From Eubacterium_G segne (GTDB lineage Bacteria > Bacillota > Clostridia > Lachnospirales > Lachnospiraceae): 64,000 nucleotides of DNA. The DNA lies in assembly GCF_014287775.1 (NCBI RefSeq), contig NZ_JACOOZ010000010.1, positions 56,128 to 120,127 on the forward strand, written 5' to 3'. A model generated the notes under the pieces. That model made no database searches. It worked only from the letters and a program-made list of their open reading frames with translations, and was not told the DNA's origin. A program made the translations under genes and the position numbers. Positions 54,939-63,782 of this stretch are shown in pieces (position 1 is the stretch's first letter; each line of letters begins with the position of its first letter).

Positions 54939-55603
54939 GATTGGTTAATAGCAGATATGGAATTAATATTGAATTTAGAGAGAATGAAATAAATACGTTG
55001 ATTGTGGAAAAGCCGGAATTTCTTACCGACGTGGTTCAAAATATTATGAAACAAATAGAAGGGGAAGAGGGAGATTTTGTTCTTTCAGACAACACAAGCA
55101 TAAAGATTGATAAGGATGTTGTATTTATTGTTAATCCGTTTGCCATTGATTTTAATAACAAAAAAATAATAAACAGATTATATGAGCAGTTATCTGATGT
55201 TGGAAATGATTATATACAAGAATATAATCAGATAAATAGTAGTATAGTAAATACCTTGGACAAAATAACAAACCAGGTTTCGTATAATAATATTACATAT
55301 AATTTGGAATTCGAATGGAAATCGTTGTATAAGCTGTATAATGTGAGAATTGATGATAATTGTAGTTCTTTGTTCGAAAGAATTGATGAGTACATAAAAA
55401 TATTGTCAAATGTGTATCATTCCAGACTAGTAGTTTTTTTAAATCTAAAGGATTATTTGAGTATGGAGCAGATTCAAAATTTAAAACAAAGTTGCTTTTA
55501 TTATAAGATGCACGTGTTGTTAATAGAAAGTGTGGAAAGATATAAATCAAATCAAGAAAACATATTTGTTATAGACAAAGACAGGTGTTTGATTGTAAAA
55601 TAA
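54935..55603 (+). CDS. csn2: Csn2, type II-A adaptation protein
   Basis: 222 residues, the short Csn2 form. It begins RLVNSRYGINIEFRENEINTLIVEKPEFL and contains INPFAIDFNNKKIINRLYEQL-like segments seen in Csn2 rings that slide on double-stranded DNA ends. Its presence with cas9-cas1-cas2 fixes subtype II-A. It starts in the cas2 stop (ATGA). The leader follows directly. Confidence 0.93.
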   Translation: MRLVNSRYGINIEFRENEINTLIVEKPEFLTDVVQNIMKQIEGEEGDFVLSDNTSIKIDKDVVFIVNPFAIDFNNKKIINRLYEQLSDVGNDYIQEYNQINSSIVNTLDKITNQVSYNNITYNLEFEWKSLYKLYNVRIDDNCSSLFERIDEYIKILSNVYHSRLVVFLNLKDYLSMEQIQNLKQSCFYYKMHVLLIESVERYKSNQENIFVIDKDRCLIVK

Positions 55604-55659
55604 ATGTTAGCAAAGTTATAATACTACCAAGTATATAGGTTCGGTGATGACAATTTGAG
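55604..55659 (+). promoter_or_regulatory. CRISPR leader
   Basis: 56 bp between csn2 and the first repeat. It ends in ATTTGAG immediately before the first repeat, the leader-anchoring sequence known for type II-A integration. A TATAAT at 55617-55622 is a likely -10 for pre-crRNA; the -35 is weak. Confidence 0.85.
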
Positions 55660-57345
55660 GTTTGAGAACCTTGTAATTTTGTAAGAGTGTAAAACATTTT
55701 CTGTAATGATGAAATAACTCCGCTTGTTTGAGAACCTTGTAATTTTGTAAGAGTGTAAAACAGGACACTTAAAGATTTAGCAAGTTGCGATGTTTGAGAA
55801 CCTTGTAATTTTGTAAGAGTGTAAAACCGAACCATCACCAGCCCCAACAACAAGCAGTTTGAGAACCTTGTAATTTTGTAAGAGTGTAAAACAGCATAAA
55901 GGAAACGAAAATTGCCGTAAATGTTTGAGAACCTTGTAATTTTGTAAGAGTGTAAAACATTTTAAATTTTCTTTTAGATATAATTCTGGTTTGAGAACCT
56001 TGTAATTTTGTAAGAGTGTAAAACACTGACAGATGGAGAAAACCTATGTTTGAAGTTTGAGAACCTTGTAATTTTGTAAGAGTGTAAAACTGCAAATAGA
56101 ACCATTTTGAATGCTTTTCCGTTTGAGAACCTTGTAATTTTGTAAGAGTGTAAAACAAGCATTAGAGGAAAAGACAAGACACACAGGTTTGAGAACCTTG
56201 TAATTTTGTAAGAGTGTAAAACAACTAAGCCAAACAACGGACTATATTTTTTGTTTGAGAACCTTGTAATTTTGTAAGAGTGTAAAACAACAACAAATTC
56301 AAAAATGCATTTAGGCAAGTTTGAGAACCTTGTAATTTTGTAAGAGTGTAAAACCGAAATGGCGTGTATGTTTTCAATGGTAACGTTTGAGAACCTTGTA
56401 ATTTTGTAAGAGTGTAAAACACCTCGGTCGTTGCATCCTCAACGGAATTTTGTTTGAGAACCTTGTAATTTTGTAAGAGTGTAAAACTGTAAAATTTATT
56501 TCTCGATTGATTTATTTGTTTGAGAACCTTGTAATTTTGTAAGAGTGTAAAACTCAAAGTTGTATAAATTTCTGTCGTGTCTGTTTGAGAACCTTGTAAT
56601 TTTGTAAGAGTGTAAAACTGTGTGTATGGCATATCTTTAACTTCCTTAGTTTGAGAACCTTGTAATTTTGTAAGAGTGTAAAACAAAAATTGATGCTGAT
56701 TTGAACACTTTAGAAGTTTGAGAACCTTGTAATTTTGTAAGAGTGTAAAACCAGGATAATAATCCTCTTCATCATCAACAGGTTTGAGAACCTTGTAATT
56801 TTGTAAGAGTGTAAAACCAATTTGGATGCATAGGTGGTTTATTCTTGGTTTGAGAACCTTGTAATTTTGTAAGAGTGTAAAACCTAAACTTTGTTATTTT
56901 TTGTTTAGTGGACGTTTGAGAACCTTGTAATTTTGTAAGAGTGTAAAACGGAGAAAATAACGATACAAGTACCAGAATAGTTTGAGAACCTTGTAATTTT
57001 GTAAGAGTGTAAAACCAACGGATGAATCGACTTGGGAAATGTTGAGTTTGAGAACCTTGTAATTTTGTAAGAGTGTAAAACTCTCCACTGCCTCCGAGAC
57101 TACCAGATTGCGTTTGAGAACCTTGTAATTTTGTAAGAGTGTAAAACGTAACATTGTTAATATTACCTTCCATCATTGTTTGAGAACCTTGTAATTTTGT
57201 AAGAGTGTAAAACTCATAGTATATCATTAATTGGTACATCTGGGTTTGAGAACCTTGTAATTTTGTAAGAGTGTAAAACTTGCAGGAGTAAGAATCCTTT
57301 AATGTGCGCGTTTGAGAACCTTGTGATTTTGTAAGAGTGCAAAAC
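55660..57345 (+). CRISPR. Type II-A CRISPR array, 26 repeats and 25 spacers
   Basis: The repeat is 36 bp, beginning GTTTGAGAACCTTGTAATTT and ending GTAAGAGTGTAAAAC. Repeat starts run from 55660 to 57310, mostly at 66-bp spacing; spacers are 29-31 bp (25 in all). Repeats 1-25 look identical; repeat 26 (57310) has two transitions. The leader lies on the csn2 side, so new spacers enter there. No spacer is duplicated by eye. The repeat pairs well with the tracrRNA anti-repeat. Confidence 0.99.
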
Positions 57346-57376
57346 AATTAAAGCCGGGAATTGATGCAGGTGGTGA

Positions 57377-57470
57377 GCTTGAGAACCTTAAGTTATCATA
57401 AAACGAATAATAAACGCTTGTTTGATGTATGAGGGTTTTAGTACCTGAAAGAATCAAGTTATTGTAAAAT
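57377..57470 (+). repeat. Decayed terminal CRISPR repeats of a second type
   Basis: After a 31-bp spacer a 28-bp repeat (57377-57404) starts GCTTGAGAACCTT but ends AAGTTATCATAAAAC. A 30-bp spacer follows, and then a 36-bp repeat at 57435-57470 that begins GTTTTAGTACCTGAAAGAAT and ends AAGTTATTGTAAAAT. Spacing and length keep the CRISPR period, though the sequence differs from the main repeat. Confidence 0.75.
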
Positions 57471-57748
57471 ATTTGCAGTATCTCGTGAGGGTGATGATGA
57501 CGGAGCTATGATTGTATGCAGAGATGTTGCAACAATAGCATTGTGGTTATGCTGATAACAGTAATATATATGATGATAGGTTGGGAAAGTTAGTGCTTAA
57601 ATGATGACGGAATTTATTGAACAGAACAAATAACTGAAGAGAATACTAGCCGGTATTGAGTTAGTAGTTTAATCTACCAATTTCTTTTTCTCCTTATTCT
57701 CTTGTGATTGTTTTTTCGAAAAACAATCACAAAAAGAAAGGAGGATAC
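57471..57748. other. Junction between CRISPR and mobile region
   Basis: No gene. It holds a TACTAGCCGG ... GTTAGTAGTTT element at 57644-57670 that recurs at 62517-62543. It also holds a 31-bp perfect palindrome at 57702-57732 (arms TTGTGATTGTTTTT and its complement around a TCG centre), 17 bp before a ribosome site. Confidence 0.6.
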
Positions 57749-58117
57749 ATGAATAGTATCACAGATTTATTTGACGATTATGTATCAAAAGAGCATTTTA
57801 GCACTTGGAAGAATTAAGTTATCGCAAAACAATATGCTTAGAGATGCATCAGAAGTAACAGAAGAAAAAATAAAGGAAAGTATTTGATTGGGGCATCAAT
57901 AAGGGTAAGTGAATCGAATAATGCATTGGAGCTTTATGAAGTGTACTGTGTAAAAGAAGGAGCGATTGATACATCATCAATCAGGTCCTTCGATACAAAA
58001 GTATCTTCTCCTGAAGTACCAAGTGCTCCTTCAATACTGAGTTTATTAAAAAAAGTTAGTGAAGTCAACATAGATGATAAAATTGAGAATAGACATCAAT
58101 GCCGGAAAGATATCTGA
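57749..58117 (+). pseudogene. Broken 5' end of the large mobile-element protein gene
   Basis: ATG 57749 after AAAGGAGG opens NSITDLFDDYVSKEHF, a start typical of large phage/ICE polyproteins, but stops after 22 codons. The stop lies inside a 36-bp CRISPR-repeat-like segment (57797-57832). A second open piece (57884-58117) continues in another frame. The original N-terminus is thus in at least three fragments. Confidence 0.55.
57797..57832 (+). repeat. Isolated CRISPR-repeat-like 36-mer
   Basis: It begins ATTTTAGCACTTGGAAGAAT and ends AAGTTATCGCAAAAC. It matches the second-type repeat at 57435-57470 at 28 of 36 positions, and all eight differences are transitions. It is the farthest trace of that repeat family from the leader. 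Confidence 0.6.
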
Positions 58118-60641
58118 AACGGAAGGTCATAACATAATGATATTAACTCTTTCCCATGAACTTACTCATTATGCGGAGAATTTCGTCCATAAGGAGTATG
58201 CAGACTTGCAGGAATTTGTCTTTGATGTACTTTCAAAGAATACAGGTAAGGACATTAAAGAGCTTATAGCAGAGGAAACGGAACATCAGAGAAGACAGAA
58301 CCGGGAACACGGAACGAATATTGAAGTGACAGAGAGCAGGGCCAAGAGTGAACTTGTGGCAAGAGGCTGTGAACTGGTTCTTACGGATGCGGAAACAATC
58401 AGGGAACTGGCAGAAAGAAACCGTGGACTTTTTGGAAAAATCAAGGCGAAGATAATTGAGTTTACAGACAGTATCATCAATGCATGTAAGGAAATATTGG
58501 GTAAGGATGGAAACATCAAAAACGACGTAATTTCTAAGGAAGCAATGCAGATGAAGGAGTATGCAGAAAAGCTAAGGACATTGTGGAATGAGGCTGTAGG
58601 TGCAGCAGGAGAGAGTAATGCTGTAAAGAGTGAGAAGAACAGTGTTTCAGGCGGTGTTCGTGAAATGATACGGTATGATTCTGATAATAATCCATTTGTG
58701 GAAATTGACAAAGATATTTTTAAAGGAGTAACTAATAAAAAAGAACGAATAAAGTTGGTCAAGGAAGCAATAAGAGATAGTTTTTCGACTGGAATTGAAA
58801 TTGATGAAGGAAATGTCTGGTCCAGTGGAAAAACTAGAAAAGAATTTACGGATTCAAAATACAGCAATTGGCTGAAAAGAAAGCACAAGATTATATATAC
58901 TAGAAAATTGCGTATGGCGGGTAATGCTGATGAAATAGTAAAATCTGTAAAGAAATATTCTTATGAGACGCCTTTACACCCGAGAAAAGATAATTTAATT
59001 GGTTTTTATAGAGGGGATACAAAAATAAGGATAGGAAAATTTGACTATACCGCAGATGTGATTTTAGCATTAGATAGTAGCAACAAAATGTATTTTTACG
59101 ACATAATAAATATAGAAAATACAAAAATAGAAGAGCCGACCGAACCTGGTTCTCAAATGAATGAGAATAACAAGAGACTAGTCAACTCTTCTATTAATAG
59201 TATATCCCGAAATTCAGAAAATGACAACAATATTTTAAAGCAGGATAGAAATACAGATGTTATAAAGAAGGCTGCAAATAAACTGGGAGTGTCAGAAAGA
59301 TTTTTAGAATCAAATCTTGAAGGACGAAGCAGGGAGAGTGCAGTTCAATATTTAAGGTATAACAATCAGGTTAAAAACAGCTTTATTTCAGAAAAGGAAT
59401 TAGAAGTAATACCGGTACTTAAAGAGCCAACATCAAGCTATGGAATGAGTGATAACATAAAGGAATTTGTTCGTGACAACAATATTTCATACAAAACATT
59501 GTCAGAAAATTCCAGGTTAAGGGAAGAATATGCAAAACTGATAGAATATTCAAAAGATGGTTTAGGAAAGAAATTTCTTGAAAGAAGGGCACAAGATAAA
59601 GCTCAAGATTATAAAAAGGAAATTGACGAGTGGTATAACAATACAACTAAGGAACAGAGATTGAAAAGTCTTGGAAGATTTTTGATTGAAAGAACATCTG
59701 ATGTGTTAAAGTCTATAAACGTAAAAGACTATAATATATATTTTGGAAAATCAAAGATACAAAAGATATTAAATAAGCATCAGGATATGGATATAGAATT
59801 TATAAAACAGGTACCGGAAATATTGGAAAAACCAATTATAATAATGGATTCAGTTACCAGAAGTGATAGTTTAGTAATTTTGGGAAACCTAATTTCTAAA
59901 GAAGGCGAACCCGTTATAGTTTCGTTACTGGTTGATCCTAAAAACAAATCTGGAATAATACAGGACTTTGGAATTATAACAAGTGCGTATGGTAAAAATT
60001 TGAACAATTTACAAAAATTAATAAATAATTCAAATATAAGATACATTGAGCCTGACAAAAAAAGAACCAATAAATGGTTGTCAGTACTCAGGCTCCAATT
60101 GCCATCATCTACAACCAAATATGGTTCTGTAAATAAGATAACAAATGCATATCAAAATGTCAATGACTTTGCGTTTATGGATAAAAAAGGAGCCTTAGTG
60201 GTAGCCAATGCTAAAAATAACCCTGACCAGACATCCGTAAATGCGCCCCTAAAAGACTCCTTTAATGAGAGTATATTTCAAAATAGTGAAAAAGGCAATG
60301 ACATCTTAAAACAGGACAGCAACATTTTGTATTCATATGGAGGACGAAATTCTAACAATGTGGATTTGCGGGAGTTGCAAAGAACTAATGAGATGGAAAA
60401 GGAAGGTGAGAGTTTTGAAGATATATTTAAGAAAACAGGTTGGTTCCGTGGAATTGATAACATATGGAAATATGAAATTGATGATTCTAAAATGACGTTT
60501 AACAGAAGAGGACATTTAAGCCTGAAAGATAATCAGGACTACAGACGTTATGAAGAACTGTCAGAACAGGTTGATAAAATTTTGAATAAACAGTGGGAAG
60601 GATTAAATGCTTTATATGCGATAATGATAATTTGTCAATAA
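58074..60641 (+). pseudogene. Large mobile-element polyprotein, 5' and 3' frameshifted
   Basis: The 855-residue frame has a metalloprotease-like HELTH motif (H28-E29..H32), a coiled middle, and a nuclease-like small domain (NLIGFYRGDTKIRIGKFDY, ADVILALDSSNKMYFYDI). A MuF-C-like domain follows (IYFGKSKIQKILNKHQDM, PIIIMDSVTRSDSLVILGNL). Such multi-domain proteins are carried by phages and ICEs. A +1 shift at about 60615 links NALYA to DNDNLSIIVSVRIDG in the next frame, and the start lacks its original N-terminus. Confidence 0.7.
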
Positions 60642-62038
60642 TTGTAAGCGTAAGAATTGATGGAAATGGCGTATATGAATTAAAGCAGGTAGCCTCTAAT
60701 TTCATAACGGGTATGTATGGAAGAAAAGGAATAGCTGCGTTAATAGACAGAGCTGCTAAAGATAACAAAATACTATATATAAACAATAAAAAAAGCCATA
60801 ACATATTCTCGTTGGCAAGGGTACAATTCCCTTACTCGCTGAATAATTATGACTTTGACACCATAATACACAAGAGCAGTTATATTGTCAATAATAAATC
60901 GGCAGAAAGTGAAGACATTCGCTACCAGGCCAGAATAAATGCCATAACAGATGCAGAGAGCATGACACAGGATAATGGAATAGCAAGTTACACGGAAGAA
61001 AGATTGGAGGACTTGTATACAGATTATGCTGCCATGAACGAAGATTATTCACAGGCATATCTGACCAGACTGTCACCGGAAGAGTTTTTGAAACTTACCA
61101 CAGAGGATGATGATGCGTATAACAGAATAATAAGTGAGTCAACCAATCTGGATAAAGAGAAGTTAAGAAATAACAGTCAGCCAATATACTTAAGAATATA
61201 TGATGATGGGGAGGTTAAAGGACACGAGGGCAGACATAGAATGGCAGCCCTGATGGATGCAGGAATTACAAGTGTAAATAAATCGAAATTTAGAGATATA
61301 AACACAGTTGTTCAAAAAGCGGTTGATATTTTAACAAAATATCCGGGTGTTGAGTACAGGGGAAAAAATCCGGTAATTACAAATTTGGATACAGGAGATA
61401 AAGTTCAAGTAACTAAAAAATCATTAAAACACGGAATGCGTATGGGACATTCAGAAGCAACAATATTTGTAAGCTTAAATATAGGTGATGACATTAAATA
61501 TGGAATCAAGGTTAATGAAGCAATAGGAAATAGAAATAATGCTGACAGTTCATATGTTTTGATGGGATGTATGATGGATGAAAAAAACAATAACTATTAT
61601 TATCGCATTGTAGTAAACAGATACGATAGTAATAGAATTGGAGATTATTATATAGATGATATGTATGCTGTAAAAGCAAAAAAAGAAGAGACATTTACGG
61701 CGGTAATGCCGACAAGGGTTACAGCTAATGCTGATGCCTCCAACATCTCTTCTAACATTAAAGTATCAGACTTTTTAAATGAAGTCAAGGAATACTATGG
61801 CGACAGTTTATCAGAAGATGTAAATAATCATTTGGGTAGATTAAGAGAAAAAAGTGATATAGAGGGACTTTTATATCAGAACAGGGCAATAGATATGCTT
61901 GTTAAGAAGATGGAAAAAGACAGTGGAACTAATGTAAGCAGTGATGTATTGCATAAGAAATTAAAAAAGGCATTTGAAAATGCAAGAATCAGGCTTATGA
62001 GGATGGAATGCCAATGGAGAGAGGTTGGAATGAATTAA
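60593..62038 (+). pseudogene. Continuation of the large mobile-element polyprotein
   Basis: The first residues of this frame are out-of-register; homology begins at DNDNLSIIVSVRIDGNGVYELKQVAS, the rest of a second MuF-C-like domain. Next come an ADP-ribosyl/ParB-like stretch with GHEGRHRMAALMDAGI, and another domain with HGMRMGHSEATIFVSLNIGD and YVLMGCMMDEKNNNYYYRIVVNRYD. Together with the preceding frame it spans about 1320 codons. The frame ends cleanly at 62038. Confidence 0.65.
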
Positions 62039-62300
62039 TCAAAAAGCACAGCAAGGAATTTGAAGTATTTATTTCATAAAAATCGCTCTTATAGTCCAAA
62101 TTTATTTGCAGATTTTTTATAACATCTGTATTTCTATCCTTTCTATCCTGATTTAAGATGGCATTGTTTTTTCATTATTTTGAGATATACTTCTATTAAG
62201 AGGAGAAGCAAGAGCGTTTCGGACGTCCAATCTAGGGGCTTGTACATCTAGAGCTTGCGTAACTCTTTTTTCTGTGTAACCTGACACAACTCATATTTTT

Positions 62301-62337
62301 TTTTAACGATCTTGTAAATTTCGTAAGGGTGTAGAAA
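62301..62337 (+). repeat. CRISPR-repeat-like solo sequence
   Basis: CTTGTAAATTTCGTAAGGGT followed by GTAGAAA resembles the second half of the main repeat (CTTGTAATTTTGTAAGAGTG). The 5' part (TTTTAACGAT) is diverged. It may be a fallen-out repeat or chance. Confidence 0.35.
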
Positions 62338-62514
62338 TGACATTGCCATTCCTTGAATGCTCTCAAGGTTCACCCCTCATAATCCTAAAAATTAACATAA
62401 TAGTATTGTTATATGCGCATCATTATCTATATTGATTTAAACAACGCCACAGACAAGGAAATCTTTTGATATAAGAAAAATATGAAAATTTATTATTGAA
62501 CATAATAGGTGAAG

Positions 62515-62546
62515 ACTACTAGCCGGCATTGGGTTAGTAGTTTTTT
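62515..62546 (+). terminator. Terminator before the right-hand small genes
   Basis: ACTACTA and TAGTAGT flank GCCGGCATTGGGT and are followed by T6. The same core lies at 57644-57670 without a full T-run. The surrounding 62039-62566 holds no gene. Confidence 0.75.
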
Positions 62547-62566
62547 ATTTGAACGAAAATAGATAC

Positions 62567-62630
62567 AAGGAACAAAATTCCATCTTCACAACAAACATCC
62601 GTTCCTTCACAAGTCCTTTTTAATGGACTT
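62567..62630 (+). promoter_or_regulatory. Two-hairpin RNA-like motif, copy 2
   Basis: AAGGAAC (62567-62573) pairs with GTTCCTT (62601-62607); then AAGTCC and GGACTT (62611-62630) close TTTTTAAT. It lies about 100 bp before a small membrane-protein gene, as does copy 1 at 47.6 kb. Confidence 0.5.
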
Positions 62631-62731
62631 AAAAAATGCTAATGTTTATGTAAGGTAAATTTATAATCTTCAAATTTTACTACTAATTAATCTTTATTAA
62701 CTTTTACTAAATTTAAACGGAGGTGGCATTT

Positions 62732-62944
62732 ATGCATATTTTAGCTTTTATATTGATGCTTGTAGTTGGTTCAATAGTGGCGGCAAGCAATGGGGATTTT
62801 TCAGGGTTGATAGGAATAGGAAAAATTGTGGGAGGTATAATATTTGTCTTTGCACTTATGTGGCTGTTACTTCACCCGGTTTTACTGGTAATTGCAATTT
62901 TTATTTTAATTATGTTTGTTGAGGTTTGTTTAAGAAACAAATAA
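62732..62944 (+). CDS. Small membrane protein, two to three helices
   Basis: About 70 residues, almost wholly hydrophobic (ILAFILMLVVGSIVAASNGD, then IVGGIIFVFALMWLLLHPVLLVIAIFI). ATG 62732 lies 8 bp after GGAGG; an in-frame GTG at 62723 overlaps that site. Family unknown; the context is ICE-like. Confidence 0.7.
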   Translation: MHILAFILMLVVGSIVAASNGDFSGLIGIGKIVGGIIFVFALMWLLLHPVLLVIAIFILIMFVEVCLRNK

Positions 62945-62993
62945 AGTTCATTGGCTAAATTAATATGAAACTTTATAAGATAAGGAGGCTCAC

Positions 62994-63657
62994 ATGAGTA
63001 CAGATTTACTATATTACATTATGGATTACAGCGAAAATTATTACCGGGTAAATAAAGAGGAACAGTTGGTGGTGGCAGCAGGTAAAGAAGAAACTACAGT
63101 TTTCACATTTTCTCAGGCAAATAGCAAAATATCCGTTGGGAAAAAAATCATCTTTTTATCGTATGATTCCGGTGGAAGGGAAAAATGAATCGTTAGATTA
63201 TGAGAAAACTGAGGTTCAGTACAGTGGAAATGAGGAAACTTATGACTTTGTTCAGGAAGATATTTCACTGGCAAAAAAACTTACCAGAGACGAAGTTCAT
63301 TGTAGTATAACCAAAAATCCATCTTCCTATGATTTGTCGGAAATGGATTGGGAGGAATATTTAACACATTTTGCATATGAGGCTTCAAATTTAACTGATT
63401 ACAAAGATGAATTAACAAAAAAGCAGTCAGAAGTAGACCAAAAGATTTGTGATGTTTTGCATTATATTGGATTGTGTGAAACAGATGACAATGAAGCAAC
63501 TGATCTTGTGGAGCTGTTAAGGGTTTGTGGTGAAAACCGTCGTGAAATAAAGGATGAATTGTTTGAAAACAGCAATATGCATAAGGCGAAAGCGAATACG
63601 AACACAACCAATGAAGTGAATGAAAATAGGAGGAACTTAACTGTATGTATGCTTTAA
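62994..63657 (+). pseudogene. ICE-type hypothetical protein, split at an A7 run
   Basis: The first frame (62994-63188) reads STDLLYYIMDYSENYYRVNK, EEQLVVAAGKEETTVFTFSQ and ANSKISVGKK. The second (63136-63657) continues SSFYRMIPVEGKNESLDYEK. Reading six instead of seven A at about 63142 joins them into one protein of about 220 residues. The product may be an ICE accessory protein of unknown role. Slippage at A7 could still yield full-length protein. Confidence 0.65.
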
Positions 63658-63782
63658 CGGATTACATAGATTGTGAAGCATTAGCGGACACATGTGAGGA
63701 AAATTTAGCGGAAGTTGAGGATATTATGAATGTAAAAGAGAATGATGATGGTCTGGTTGTTGCAGAAAATCAAGAAGTATAG
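63645..63782 (+). CDS. 45-residue acidic protein
   Basis: ATG 63645 follows TAGGAGGAACT. The frame YALTDYIDCEALADTCEENL, then AEVEDIMNVKEN, ends at TAG 63780-63782. It overlaps the end of the previous frame by 13 bp. Family unknown. Confidence 0.5.
   Translation: MYALTDYIDCEALADTCEENLAEVEDIMNVKENDDGLVVAENQEV

Noticed and set aside
55696..57309. Self-targeting spacers against this window
   Set aside because: By eye no spacer matched elsewhere in the window; an alignment search over the whole genome would be needed to settle it.
55569..57347. Several minus-strand open frames with repeated FYTLTKLQGSQT units across the CRISPR array
   Set aside because: They are artefacts: the 66-bp repeat period is divisible by three, so the reverse complement of each repeat gives the same residues. 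No starts or ribosome sites fit.
62340..62400. Possible tRNA 3' half (GGTTCACCCCTCA)
   Set aside because: No acceptor stem, anticodon arm or standard T-loop could be matched.
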